Of a stretch of DNA of 64,000 bases, positions 1 through 12,900 are shown in pieces. A program made the position numbers and the translations under genes. Positions within the stretch are counted from its first letter, which is position 1, and each line of letters opens with the position of its first letter. The notes under the pieces were generated by a model. It was not told where the DNA came from. It saw nothing but the letters and a program-made list of their open reading frames with translations, and made no database searches. Source of the DNA: Fusarium oxysporum f. sp. lycopersici 4287 (Eukaryota > Ascomycota > Sordariomycetes > Hypocreales > Nectriaceae); contig NC_030992.1 in the NCBI RefSeq assembly GCF_000149955.1, positions 3,240,850 through 3,304,849 of the forward strand, written 5' to 3'.

Positions 1-352
1 ACAGACAAGCACCACCACCCTTGATAAGATTGAGATCCTCGTCAACCTCGTCAGCGCCGTCGAAGGCAACATCAAGAGGAACAGGAAGCCCATCCACGAC
101 AGGTCTCTCATCAAGATTGACAAGGTTGAGACCAGCAGCGCGAATGAGACCCTTTGACTGGCTTCCAGTAGGAATAAAGGTCATTTCCTTGTAAAACTCA
201 GGACCCTTGCTGACAATGGCGTCGACAACGTAAACAACAGTACTGCCAGAACCAATGCCGACGAACTTGTAAGAAGCATCGAGGTGGTCATTGACTGCCT
301 GGTAGGCGGCCAATTTCTTGGCCGATTCGACTAGGTTTGCTGCTGAAGACAT
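1..352 (-). CDS. RKI1: Ribose-5-phosphate isomerase (N-terminal part, runs off the left edge)
   Basis: Interconverts ribose-5-phosphate and ribulose-5-phosphate in the cytosolic pentose phosphate pathway. Reading leftward from the ATG at 352-350, 117 codons are open to the window edge. The translation carries three hallmarks of the RpiA family: the substrate-binding loop GIGSGSTV (about residues 32-39), IPTGSQS (about 62-68), and the active-site stretch FDGADEVDEDLNLIKGGGA (about 97-115), which holds the conserved acidic residues and the lysine. The start is the only ATG in the frame and gives the normal N-terminus, with a helix before the GxGSGST loop. The fungal enzyme is usually about 260-300 aa, so a bit under half is present. 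It is divergently transcribed from KEI1, sharing a roughly 1 kb promoter region. No break is seen. The identification is firm; the 3' part and any introns lie outside the window. Confidence 0.93.
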   Translation of the reverse strand, partial: MSSAANLVESAKKLAAYQAVNDHLDASYKFVGIGSGSTVVYVVDAIVSKGPEFYKEMTFIPTGSQSKGLIRAAGLNLVNLDERPVVDGLPVPLDVAFDGADEVDEDLNLIKGGGACL

Positions 353-1359
353 GGCTCTCGGATTGGACCTGTAAGTGAGACTGAGACCTTGAGTCTGTTT
401 ATAGCTGCGTATGTGGGTTGGTGGGATGTGCAGGACCCCGCGGTGCGGATGACGAGGGGTGGTGGGGAGATATCGTGGAGAAGTGTAGGGTAATTGAGTT
501 GAGAAGAACCTAGCACCTGGAGCCAACGTTGTAGTTGAGTGGAAAGTATGATATGTGGAAGCTGAGGACAGTATGGATGGTTTCGGGATAATATAGTGTT
601 TCATGAGAGAGTTTGTAGGAAGAAAAGACGCAGTTCCGACCAGAGCCGGCGACTTTCTAGTGGAGAGATGTGAAAGCCACTTCATGTAGGAAGAGAAATG
701 GACCCTTTTTACCCAGGGTAGTCAATAAGCAAGCTTGGAAAAATACGGCAAAATAGAAAGTCAGGGTATCTACCAGGGCACGAATGGGCAGTCAGAAAGG
801 ATCACATGTGATTAACTTCCCTCAGTCACCTCAACTCGATGGAAGTCAGATCAGGAAGATGTTCTGTTGTGTCTTGCGAATCACGAGCTGTGATTTAGCG
901 GGCCAGCGAAACGAATATCTGAGGGGGATCAAGAGACCCAATTGGGTTTTTCTAAACCTACCGCACTTCACCTAGAAGAGGCAAGCACAAGCGCAGAAAG
1001 ATTATCTACAGCTTGGGCGGGTTTGGGGCGGATTTGGGGTTGCAGCAAGTGACGTGATGGCTTGCTGTCACCACCAAAAACTCAAAAGATTTAAGATGAT
1101 GAGTCAGCATTATGATTGGCTGACATGTTTCTAATTCAGCCCAGCTTTGTCGGTTACCACGTGATTTAAGATTACACCGGCAGTCTCGGGCGCAAGTTCT
1201 TGAAGCAGACCCTGGTTGCATCATTCATTTGTCCCTGTAATTTCGTTCTTCTCCTGCGCGTTCCTTATTCAGTCTCGATATCAACAAACGACGAAGAATA
1301 GTTCATTGAGTCCAAAGGTCCTGGAAGGAAACCTCATATTTTCAAGAGAACGCGCCGCC
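353..1359. promoter_or_regulatory. Divergent promoter region between RKI1 and KEI1
   Basis: About 1 kb between two divergent start codons, so it must hold both promoters. A palindromic CACGTG (E-box type, bHLH or bZIP target) lies at 1158-1163, about 200 bp upstream of the KEI1 start. A related GTGACGTGATGG stretch sits near 1049. The small open frames here are not supported as genes. Confidence 0.5.
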
Positions 1360-2224
1360 ATGTCTCGGTTTACTCGATCCCTCCGGGTACCCCGGCCTAA
1401 GGTAAGGAGGAGCACGCGACTCGATCCTGATATCGTCTCATGAGGACGGCGATGAGGTCAACAAATGCTAACTGAAGTGTTTGCAGAGCCTATTCGGCAT
1501 CACCAGCCTCCAGACCGGCGTCGAACTCATCGCTCTGGCTCTCGTCTTCAACAAGATCACTGGCGTTTACGGACTCCTGGCCATTCTTACTGGATATCAG
1601 CTATCTCTCCTCCAGCTCTCAACATACGTCTACTCTATTGCGGTTCTCGTAGGACTAGCGATTCTTATTCCTCACGTTCGGCGACAAAGCCCTTTTGAAT
1701 GTTTGGCGCTCGCATGGCTTTACATCATCGATACCGTTATCAATGCAGCATACACCGCAGCCTTCGGCCTGGACTGGTACTTCTCTACTCAACTGAGCGA
1801 GACAACCGAATCCAAGAAGACGGATCTCCCTAACTTTGTGGCTGAGGGTATGCAAGGCCTGCGCAAGGAGGCTGCCATGCATGGAAAAGTCGTTCCTCAG
1901 GAAACGGCTGCCAGCATGCTGCTGATTGTTGGCGCGACGTTGATCCGTGTGTATTTCAGTTTCATCGTCATGGCGTATGCACAGCAGGTGTTGCAAAAGT
2001 ATATGCAACTGATGATTCTGGAAGGCCCTGGCGTTGATGACCAAGAAGGTCCTTTCGCTGAGGATCTTCCTGACGGTGAGGGCCGCCGGGGACGCCTTGG
2101 CCGTTTGATGGTATCATGTGGCAGAGCTTACTGGCTTGACACCCGGGAGTCTGATGAATGGGCTCCCAATCTGGGAGGACCCAACAAGCCCGTCTCAGCG
2201 GGCACGCTCTCTGGCGAGGTTTAA
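1360..2224 (+). CDS. KEI1: Kei1-type subunit of inositolphosphorylceramide synthase
   Basis: Kei1 is the essential Golgi partner of Aur1 in yeast inositolphosphorylceramide synthase, which transfers phosphoinositol to ceramide. Model: exon 1 at 1360-1401 (14 codons, basic N-terminus MSRFTRSLRVPRPK), intron 1402-1486 (85 nt, GTAAGG...TTGCAG, branch TGCTAAC at 1466-1472), exon 2 at 1487-2224; 259 aa. Exon 2 opens with SLFGITSLQTGVELI, the family's typical first transmembrane segment. Further hydrophobic segments follow around residues 40-85, then a luminal or cytosolic loop and a last hydrophobic helix around 155-180. The C-terminal tail is charged and holds a dibasic RR (GEGRRGRL); yeast Kei1 is cut by Kex2 after a dibasic site, so this could be the equivalent, which is inference. 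The neighbouring gene RKI1 is functionally unrelated. Identification rests on family memory of the Kei1 domain and is good. Confidence 0.82.
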
Positions 2225-4226
2225 AACCGTTTCATACGGAATCTACCGCGAATCACTGGGCGATCCTGATGAATCATTCTCAGGGCTAGAAGTCAGAGAT
2301 GAATAATAAGCGGACAGGCCGGGAGGGAGAGGATGTTCTCTTTTTGCATTTCGTGGTGCAACATAGGACCGGTGTTTTAGGTTCAGCAATTCGCATGTTC
2401 ATGGTCAATGGACCAACACGATAGACGGAGTTTGTTTAGGAAGAATGTGGCATCTTGAAGATGCAAGGGGAAACAAGCATGAAGTCAAGTCCAGTCTAAC
2501 ACGGAAAGTATGCCGAAGACTCGGCCGGCACGGAGGAAGAGCGGCATATGCGGCGAAATCGCGGCATGTTGTGGATCCTCTGAACGGCCGCTGCGGGCTG
2601 TCAGAGCGGATGAGCCGACACAAGAGGTTGAGAGCGGATTGCGTGATAGGACGATCCCGGTTCAATGCTGAAAGACGTGAGAGGCACATGATATTATCTC
2701 GTCATTCCACACTGGGCTATTATGGATCGATGAGCACAAGGTTCTTCTCTTATATACTAGAGTTGTTCTGGGTTATGAATTGGGTACATTGAGTACAAAA
2801 TATTGGGATAATGATAATACTTGCTACGCAGCTTAGCACCTAATACACCTTTGGTTAGACAATGAAATTGAATACTAAGATCTGTTCTTTCACAAACTGC
2901 TATTGTCATCACTGTTTACTTTCATCTTGATATGGTTATTGGATAGACCGGCCAATCACATTTGAGCAGTTAATCAATCAGTAAGCCTCAGTATAAAATA
3001 ACTAGCCTCCGTGCTCGGACACTCCCGCCTACGGAGGCAGCGAGAAGGTATCTTCCGATATGGATGGTTAATGCCTGTGCTTCTTTGATGGCTCTTTTCT
3101 TTCCGATGTATGACCTCAGACATCGTAAGGTCGTGAACATGGCAGACAGGATTACCAACTGCCTCCGTCTCAGATATGCATGATGAAATCGTAAAGTAAG
3201 CTCATGAACCTTCAGGACCTAATATCATTGGGAGAAATGAGAAACATACGGACACCGGCCGGTAGTCGGAGCGATCCCTGTAATTCGCAAGTGATTTTTC
3301 GTTTCTGGGGTGGTCATGCAATTCTTCGCAACAATAGTATCTCTCATCATTTTGGTAATTCTTGCGCGGACCGTCGGTGGCCCAACACCATCCCTCAGCA
3401 GGAACTCGGGGTGGGTCCAGGTCGCTATGTACCCCTGTATGTATCTCCTGCCCAATGCCGGTGTTCGCGCGGGGAGCTTTATTGGTTGATTGCATTACAT
3501 AAGGCACAACAGGCCAATTGAACATCAGCTCGAAGCAAATCCAAAGCTCCTCATTCGCTATCGGTGGGCGCGGAGTCGTGCACTGGTCCTTGTTCCAGCG
3601 GAAGGCGCGACCCTGAGAAAGCACCCCCAAACTGTCGACAGGACGCACTGAGCCCCGCCGTCCGGGGCATAGCATCCCGCTAATCGATCACGCAATCGAG
3701 GGCGAGGATTCATACAAGCCAATCTTGTGGCCATTGAGCGGCGTCTGGATGGAATTTGCAGCTGTTTTTCTAACTAAATTAATGGCGCGGGGAAAAAATC
3801 GGCGAATGGAAAAGAAAAAATAAGACGTGCGAATGAGCAAAAGCACAGCCGAGGGACCGGACCCAAACAACAAGACCAGACGGAACGAGGGGCGTCTCTA
3901 AAGTTAAGGCAAAAGGGCGTGTCTCTGCTCGCTCCAGTTTACAAACTTCTTCTCTTTCCTTTGAGCGTTGAGCAGAGGGAAGAAACCTTTTTCTAATTCT
4001 ATAGAAAAGGAAGAAAACCACTCACAATCCTCGGATCTTGCTTTGTTGAGCGAGTCCGTCATTGAGATTTCTTTCCTTTCTCTCCATCTCTCTCCTCCAT
4101 CTTCCTCTTATACACCACTCTCCCTTCTTCGAGTGAAGCGCAAGCAGCTTTGTCTGCTCTGTCTGTTTAAAAGACAGCTCGATCATAATACCCGACGAGC
4201 CGAATACGACGACGGAAAGCGACACA
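2225..4226. other. Intergenic: KEI1 3' end and MET5 upstream region
   Basis: Two kilobases with no convincing gene. The open frames at 2445-2792 (+) and 3202-3675 (-) have no family features, and the frames on the two strands overlap at random. The last 200 bp (about 4030-4130) are strongly pyrimidine-rich (TTTCCTTTCTCTCC type), which is typical of filamentous-fungal core promoters and 5' leaders, and probably belong to the sulfite reductase gene. Confidence 0.5.
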
Positions 4227-7200
4227 ATGGACGCTGCTTCACAGCACCAGATCAAGACTCCTGAGGAGGCCGGTGAGTTTTTCTTTATGCTAGACGTTGG
4301 AGGCGGTACGGGGATGATGCATGAGTTCGAGATAACCTGCGACTCTGCAAAGCAATTGAGCTTTGTCCGCGCAGATGGAACATCTGCAAGTCAGAGTGAA
4401 CAGGAAGTTCTCAATCTCAATCAATCCTGCCTGCCCCGCAACAAGACAAATTGATTGCTAATGCGCTTCTCATAGTGGCTCGAATTGCCTACCTCTCCAG
4501 CGATGTCGTTGTTTCTGTCCAGCCCGCCATTGGCACCGACTCCGAATTCTCTTCTCACCTGAACCGATACGCCAGCCGCAAGGACAGCAGCTTGGTCGCT
4601 CAGAGTGCTGATACAGTTCCTGAGGTTAGTCTGCTCAAGGGCCATTTACCCCTCCTAAATGGTCTCCGAAAAATCCCCGATCTCTTTTGGAGGACTCTAT
4701 AAGCCACTGCTACTCATAAACCTATGAAAAGGAATGTGAATTGAATGGTTTATGCATAGAGTTCGCTAATCGAGCCATTGCGATATTGGACCACGTAATT
4801 GAATATAGCTGACCGTCAAACCAGATCATCCCCGTACGACACAACACGGATCCTCTTCTCTCAGTATACACACCCATCCGAGCTGGCAAGCTCGTCTCAG
4901 TCACCACCACATCCAACATCCTGCTCCCATCCGTCTCACACCTATACAAATTGGCCAACTACCCTGTTGTCCTTCACGTCTCTCTTCAGCCCCGGACGTT
5001 CCCCGACTACTCGGTTATTACCGCCGTTCGTAACTCGGGATTCACATTCGTTCAGTCTGAGACCCTTCAGGAGGCCCAGGATTTGGCTCTGACTGCTCAC
5101 GCCCTTGCTGTCCGAACTGGTAAGGGTGTCGTTCACTTCTTTGCTCCTTCCACATCGTCAAAGGACAAGCCTATTGCTATCGAGGATGCCGCCGTTGTTC
5201 GCGACGTTCTCGATATCGAGAGCGTTCGCCGATTCCAGGCTGGCTCTGCTCCCTCTTCACAGACCGGAATCTACGCGGACGATGGCCACATTGCCGTTTC
5301 TTCAGATCACGATGCGCCAGCAGTGAATCATGGTACCGCCGCGAGTGGAAACCTCACTGTACCCCCTAGCGCGAACGCCTCCAAGGCTCCCTCAGCTGGA
5401 ACATCGGTCAAGTCCAGCCAAGATAGCGAGGCCAGCACTCCTGTTGCTCCTTCATCAGTCGCCACCACCGTCGAGACTGCCCCCCCTCAGGTTACATCCG
5501 AGGATATTTACAAGTCAGCTGGACGTATCTGGGCTCAGCTCAAGGCATCAGTTGGCCGGGAGTACAGTGCCTTCGAGTATTCTGGCCCTCCTGATGCTGA
5601 GAACTGCCTCTTCATCTTCGGCTCCGATGCCGGTGCCTTCGCTCAAGCCATCGACGAGGCCCGCCCTGAGGAGATCTTCGCCAACACCGCCATTCTTACT
5701 CCCCGCCTCTACCGACCTTGGATCGGCTCTAGACTTGTCGAGGCCATTCCTCGATCGGTCAAGCGAATCGCCGTGTTGGAGCAAATCCACCGCAAGACTA
5801 CCAAATGGGGTCCTCTCCTCATTGACGTCTTGACTTCCGTGAAAAGCGGCCCTGGTGGCGTTGAGGCTATTGTTGGCCACCAGCTTGGCTACATTGCCCC
5901 CGATGTTGTCATTCAGGCCCTGCGTGGTGTTCTGCAGAACCTCACTGCCGAGAAGCCTATCCAAAACCTCGAGGTCGGCAAGAAGGAGGCTTGGAAGGAG
6001 CCTACTGGTTATGACCTCCAGACTCCTCAGCTCGAGACCGCCTATACCAAGATTCTTGATCAGCTCTTTGGCAAGCGAGCTTACGTTGCCAATGCTATCA
6101 AGTCTTCTACCACTGGCCTTTCTCCTAACGTTGCTGCTAGCCCTGAGTTTGGCTTCGGTTCCCTCCTGGCTCGCAAGCAACGTCGTGGCCAGTTCGTTTC
6201 TCAGGTTAAGGATGCTGCTACCAATGGTAGCTTCACTACCGATGCTCCTAAGAGCTGGTTGGCGCGATGGGCTATGAACGCTGATGATGCTACCAAGTCC
6301 ACTGAGATTGCCGATGATGTCATTGCTAGACTTGAGACCGATGGCTCTTCGCTGGCTGCTGAGCTCCTCTCTGCTAAGGGTCTTTTCCGAAAGGAGTCCC
6401 TCTGGCTGACTGGCTCTGATGCCTGGTCATACGATCTTGGCAACTCTGGTGTTCACCACGTCCTTGCCTCTGGCGAGAATGTTAACATGCTCATCATCGA
6501 CTCTACTCCTTATTCTGAGAGGGCTGCTGCTGATGCCAACCGCCGTAAGAAGGACATTGGTCTATATGCCATGAACTTTGGTAACGTCTACGTTGCTTCT
6601 ACTGCTGTCTACAGCTCATACACCCAGGTTCTCCAGGCCCTCCTTGAGGCTGACAAGTTCGAGGGTCCTTCCGTCGTTCTTGCTTACCTCCCATACTTCG
6701 GCGAGACCGACTCTCCTCTCACTGTTCTCCAGGAGACCAAGAAGGCCGTTGACACTGGTTACTGGCCACTGTATCGATGGAACCCCGATAACGAGAAGAA
6801 GGGCGAACCCAACTTCTCTCTCGACTCTGAGCTGATCAAGCAAGAGCTCAAGAAGTTCCTTGCCCGTGACAACCAGCTCACTCAGCTGGCTGCCAAGGAG
6901 CCTAAGTTTGCCGCTGCCCTTGTCAAGGACTTCGGAAGTGAGGTGCGAGCCCAACAAAAGAGGAAGGCTAAGGATGCGTACAACCAGCTCCTCGAAGGCC
7001 TTTTGGGCGCTCCTCTCACCATTCTATATGCTTCTGACAACGGCAATGCTACTACTCTGGCCAAGCGTTTGGCTAGCCGAGGTCGTGCTCGCGGCTTGAA
7101 GACTACTGTTCTGGCTATGGAGGACTACCCAGTTGAGGATCTTCCTACTGAGGAGAATATTGTTTTCATCACTTCCACCGCTGGTCAGGGTGAGTTCCCC

Positions 7201-9293
7201 CAAAATGGTCTGCCTTTCTGGGACGCCATTAAGGACAACACTGGTCTCGACCTCGCTGCCGTGAACTACTCCATCTTCGGTCTCGGTGACAGCCACTACT
7301 GGCCTCGAAAGGAGGACAAGATCTACTACAACAAGCCTGCCAAGGACCTTGACCGTGTTTTGACCAATCTTGGTGGTAAGCATCTGATCGATATCGGCCT
7401 TGGTGATGATCAGGACCCCGATAGCTTCCAGACCGGTTACCAGGAGTGGGAACCCAAGCTCTGGACCGCCCTCGGTGTCGATAAGGTCGATGGCCTTCCC
7501 GATGAGCCCCCGCCTATCACCAACGAGGACATCAAGCTGGCCTCCAACTACCTCCGTGGTACCATTGTTGAGGGTCTAAACGACCCCACAACTCTTGCTA
7601 TCTCGGCCTCCGACCAGCAGCTCACCAAGTTCCACGGAACATACATGCAGGACGATCGTGATATCAGAGATGAACGAAAGGCTCAAGGTCTTGAGCCCGC
7701 CTACTCTTTCATGATTCGATGCCGTCTGCCTGGTGGTATCTCCACTCCCAAGCAGTGGGTTCAGATGGACGACATTGCCAATGAGCTTGGTAATGAGACC
7801 ATGAAACTCACTACCCGACAAACCTTCCAGTTCCACGGTGTTGTCAAGAGCAAGCTCAAGCCTGCTATGCAAGCTATCAACCGAGCTCTCATGACCACCA
7901 TTGCTGCCTGTGGTGACGTGAACCGAAACGTCATGTGCAGTTCGCTCCCTACCCAGTCTAAGTACCACCGTCAGGTCTTTGCCTGCTCTCAGCTTATCAG
8001 CGACCACCTCTTGCCATCAACCACTGCCTACCACGAGATTTGGTTGACTGATGATGATAACAAGAAGACACAGGTTGCTGGTGATGCTGTCCAGGACTTC
8101 GAGCCTCTCTATGGCCCTACTTATCTGCCTCGAAAGTTCAAGATCACCATTGCGATCCCCCCTCATAACGATACTGATGTGTATGCTCACGACATTGGTC
8201 TGATTGCTATCAAGGGAGAGGACGGTAACCTTGCCGGTTTCAACGTTCTTGCTGGTGGTGGTATGGGTGCTACCCACAACAACAAGAAGACATATCCCCA
8301 GACTGGTCGCATGTTCGGCTTCTGTAAGACCGAGGATGTGCACATCGTCTGCGAGAAGATAATGCTCGTCCAACGTGACAACGGTGATCGCAAGAACCGA
8401 AAGCACGCTCGTCTCAAATACACCATTGATGACATGACTGTGCCTGTCTTCCGCAGCAAGGTTGAGGAGCTCTGGGGCAAGAAGTTCGAGAATGAGCGAC
8501 CTTTCGAGTTCAAGAGCAACGTTGATACCTTTGGTTGGCAGAAGGATGAGCACGGCCTCAACCACTTCACGTTCTTCATTGAGAACGGCCGTATTGAGGA
8601 CACGCCTGAGTTCCAGATGAAGACTGGTCTGCGTGAGATTGCCAAGTCTCTCAAGGGTCAGTCTGAGTTCCGTCTCACTGGTAACCAGCATCTCATCCTC
8701 AGCAATGTCGCTGATGAGGATCTTGACGATGTCAAGCAACTCATGAAGAAGTACAAGCTCGACAACATCCAATTCTCAGCTCTTCGTCTCAGCTCTTCTG
8801 CCTGTGTCGCTTTCCCTACCTGTGGCCTTGCCATGGCTGAGTCTGAGCGATACCTGCCTGTGCTCATTTCCAAGCTTGAGTCATGCCTTGAGGAGAACGG
8901 TCTTCGCCAGGACTCTATCGTCATGCGTATGACCGGTTGCCCCAACGGCTGTGCTCGTCCTTGGTTGGCCGAGGTTGCTTTCGTCGGTAAGGCTTATGGT
9001 GCTTATAATATGTACCTTGGTGGTGGTTACCACGGCCAGCGCCTCAACAAGCTATATCGCCAGAGCATCAAGGAGGATGAGATCCTCGCCATCATGAAGC
9101 CTCTCCTCAAGCGATATGCTCTTGAGCGCAACGAGGGTGAGCGCTTCGGTGACTTCTGTGTCCGCTCTGGTATCATTGTTGCTACCACTGATGGCCAGAA
9201 CTTCCACGATAACGTAAGTCTATTTGAGCCCATTGCAAGTAACAAGAACTAACAGCCATCCAGGTTGCCGAAGAAGAAGAGGACGAGGAATAA
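4227..9293 (+). CDS. MET5: Assimilatory sulfite reductase (NADPH) beta subunit, hemoprotein
   Basis: Catalyses the six-electron reduction of sulfite to sulfide in sulfate assimilation, with the flavoprotein alpha subunit (Met10). Four exons: 4227-4272, 4476-4624, 4825-9213, 9264-9293; introns of 203, 200 and 50 nt in phases 1, 0 and 0; 1537 aa. The N-terminal ~790 residues are a pyruvate:ferredoxin-oxidoreductase-like region. A flavodoxin domain starts near residue 798 (ILYASDNGNATTLAKR). The C-terminal half is the siroheme/4Fe-4S sulfite reductase module: ferredoxin-like repeats, then the cluster ligands C-x5-C (Cys1392, Cys1398) and C-x3-C (Cys1437, Cys1441, in GCPNGCARP). The last exon adds only an acidic tail (VAEEEEDEE). 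All key residues are present and the length fits the fungal family. The first two introns are long for this window. It converges with the chitin synthase gene. Many long antisense frames inside it are codon-bias shadows. Confidence 0.96.
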
Positions 9294-9938
9294 ATAAATC
9301 ACGACTAAAAAGACTGAACGAAAATTGTGGTTAGCATCAATCGGGACAGGAAAAGAATGAAGGATCTGTTGGATGAACCTTGATATCATGATTTGTTGCT
9401 TTATTTTGCATAGCTTGATGTGGTATTTACTTGGCCGGCGCAACTGATAAGAACGCATTTATTCCATGTAGAAAACACTTTCGCAATGATTTGAGACTTT
9501 GCGTGAACCATCCAGATTGTTGAATGACATAGACTCTATCTCAACTTCAAGCCTAAAACTTAATTAACCCTTGCTTCACATCCATGAACATTTAGTAGAG
9601 ATTATCTTAACAAGCACTATCGTATTGAACCCGGGGTATACATATTTATCCTCTGTTATTTACACAATTCATACCCCAGAAGCGAATTCCTGACATATGT
9701 CCATTAAACAAAACTTTCTGATCAAAACATTCGTTGCCTCGACAATCATGGCCGGCATCACATAGTTTTTCGAGAACTCATCTGCTCAATCGTCATCCTC
9801 CCAGTGAAAAGAGCTGGGAAGAGTTCATCATTTCCATGCAGATGTAAATGCCAAAACGCCAAACCACGCCGATGCAGATGCCCATTTTCTAAATGCATAA
9901 CAAAAATCAAGCGCAAATAGTTCAAGATGATGTGTACA
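9294..9938. other. Convergent 3' intergenic region (MET5 / chitin synthase)
   Basis: 645 bp between two convergent stop codons. It is AT-rich with several AATAAA-like and TTTATT stretches, consistent with 3' ends and polyadenylation for both genes. No gene or repeat is seen. Confidence 0.5.
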
Positions 9939-12900
9939 TCAACTGCGTAGGTTGCTCGACACACTGCTCATCTTGTCGTTGACTCTCTCTTTTAGACCGC
10001 CCATCCATCGCGGTGCCTTGAGACTCAAGCGCACGCGACCTTCCACTATCATGTTGATCACGTTGAGGACGGCAAACGTGGTGGAGCCGATGGCACGGAA
10101 GACGGCGAGAGCGGCGACGGACCAGAGGAGAAAGCGCAGGTAATAGTTATCGCCAATGCCTCTAGCACTGTAAATCTCCGATACAGCCATACCAAGGATA
10201 CCGTTGCCGATCATCCATGTGAGGACGAGGTAGGTTCGCACACTTTTGTAGTAATCCTCTTGCAACTGAGATTCGCTAGGTGGAGACTCGGGAACTTCGA
10301 GACGATCACGGAGATTGCGAAGAGCCTCATCGTATCCACTGTCAATATCGAGCTGTTCACTGGGCATTTCCAGCTCGACAGTCTCACCCTTACCCACAGC
10401 ACCACCAAGATCAGTCTTCATGACGTTGTCACCCTTGGTACCCCAGGTAACATCGTGTGTGTTACAGAAGGCGTAGACTTGTAAGGTGCAGATGTAGCTG
10501 GGAAGAAGGATAAAGTACTGGGCCGAAGATGTGATCATGTGCCATGGATCGAGATACAAAATAGACATGATGAAGTACATGCCGATCGTAGACAGGATAG
10601 ACACAATCATATTCGTAAAGACGTTGTCACCCATCTCGATCTTATCGTCTTTGGACGTGAGTTGGTGAATAATGATGTAAAATGTAGCAAATGTCGTGTA
10701 AACCATGATGATGCTGTAAATAATCATGCTGATCAGGTATAGCTTCTTGGAGCCTTGAGGTCGATTACCGAGAGAAAGGATAAATTGTGTTGATATGAGA
10801 AGCACGCAGGCATACCGCAGAATGTGGAAGATGACGGTAGCGATGTTGTGTCCGAACGGGTCGACTTTGGGGTCTGTCAAACCGCCTGCAACGAAGTAGA
10901 AGGTGAGATAGAAGTTGGCCAGGGAGAAGAAGGTGAACATGAGCTGAATGAACTGATACAAGAACTCCATGTGCAGAAGGATTTTACGAGCAAGGGTGTG
11001 GTCGGTAAACCAAATCTGCTTGAAGTGGACAAGGGAGTAAACAGCGGCAAAGAAGGCACCATTGAGCCATCGACGACGTTGTGAGATGAATTCAGGAACA
11101 GTATCTACACCGAGTTAGTGTTGCATTCATGATTCAACGTAGTAGAATATCTTACCAGGCACATCGGTTTCACCGGTACATCCCTTAACGTACTTGAGAA
11201 CCCATCTCTCACCACGTTTCGCGACCAACTCCCAGCAAAGGATACGATCTTCAGCAAGGTACATGTTGGCAGTGAAGACATCAGCGTGTTGACCATGCAA
11301 TGTCTCACCCTTGAAGTACTGGCTGAGAGGACCGTGACCAGTCTCATCATTCTGAAGCGCGTGGTATCGGTACGCACTCAGGGCACCGGGAAGGACAGTA
11401 ATGTATCCGAAGACGGACTCGAGAGGCTTATCAAGGATGTTGGACATTTTATACTCGAAGTTCTGGGACGCAACGAGAGGATTGAGCAGGTTAGCGCCCA
11501 GTCTGCCCTTCATCGCTTTAATCTCTCCACAAGCACCAGCGACGTTGGAGTCAGTATCGAAGGCCTTCCAGAGATGGTACAGTGAGGTGCCACTGGGGCG
11601 AGTACCAACATCCAGCAAAATGCAGACGTTCGGGTTGAGAGCCTTTCCAAAGGCATTGAAGAACCAACGGTGAGAGTTTAGCTTACGCTGGTTCTTTTCC
11701 TTGAGACAGAAGATCATTTGGCAAGGAACAATGCCCTTCTCGGCACCCTTGAACTTGAGGTCGGAATCGAGAGAGACCTGGGTTGTGTATTCGTAGACGT
11801 GTGCTTGCACAGCGCGGTTGTTGACAAAATTCTTTGCGATACCGTGCTGGTAGACACCCATGGCAGCGAGCGCATCTAGAGTGCGAGGGTGGATCTTCTC
11901 TCGACCATCAGAGACAATGCAGACGACAATCTTTTGCCATCCAGTCTCACCCCAGGTACGGGAGCGCGATCGAGAGCAGAAGTGCGAGATGTTCTTCATG
12001 ACGGCATGCATCGTTCGAGTGAATCCTATTTCATCTTCGTTGTACATAGTGACACAAATGAACAATTCCGTCTCTCGAACAGTCTTGCCAAAGGTTTGTC
12101 GCAATGTGTAGCCTCTTTCGACAAAATCATCAGGGTCGCACGTAACAGCGGTGTAACGCATGTGAGTGAACTCAACCTCGCCTCTTCGAGGCAAGAAACT
12201 GTACAGAATTGTCGGGATTTTACACTCCAGCACCAGCTCACCGTTGATGAGCTGGACCTCCTTTCTTGACATTTGAGGTGCGCGAACGCCTCTTCTCTCT
12301 TGTGCACCAGTCGGGGCAGGGCCATAATGCTCAACCTTGTCGTAGTCTTCCATGTCTCCCTCGTTTAGTGTGTCTTGCGACTCAGAAGACATATATGAGC
12401 TGCGGTCAACTGGATGAGGTCGTGCATCACTCAGGTCGGATTCAGGCGCAAAGACATCGTCGTCGTAAGTATCATGCAAAGGAATAGAGATAGTCGCATC
12501 GTCTGCAATTGGCGGGACAGGCTGCCTTGAGTTTGAAAAGAGAGGTGCCGGAGGGAGTGGACGTCTTGGACTGCCGCCGTATCTCGAGGATGGTGTTCCT
12601 GGTCTGGGGCTCCCATTCAGATCGGAAGGCTCATACATGCCATCTGAAGGAGGAGGTCTTGATAAGTCGGATCTTGTGAATCCGGACACCCGTGACGAGG
12701 GCGTCCAGGGTCGCTGGGGAGAGCCATCATCATGCATACCATAGGACACGTAGGAACCCCCTGGGGGCGCCATTGATGGGGCATCGTCGAAGATGGAACC
12801 GGATCTCGATGATCGAACACTCGGCTGATAGTTGAGGTTTCGAGGACTTCGGATACTAGGAAGTTTGTCATGTGAGTTTACATCCCTTAAGCGGCTCAAT

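Noticed and set aside
3202..3675. 157-codon minus-strand frame upstream of MET5
   Set aside because: Low-complexity of function, no motif, overlapping frames open on both strands, and no splice or promoter context that fits.
8017..8772. 251-codon open frame on the minus strand inside the sulfite reductase gene
   Set aside because: It lies wholly antisense to a conserved, well-identified exon; long antisense frames are expected from its codon bias. The same holds for the other long frames inside 4951-9213.
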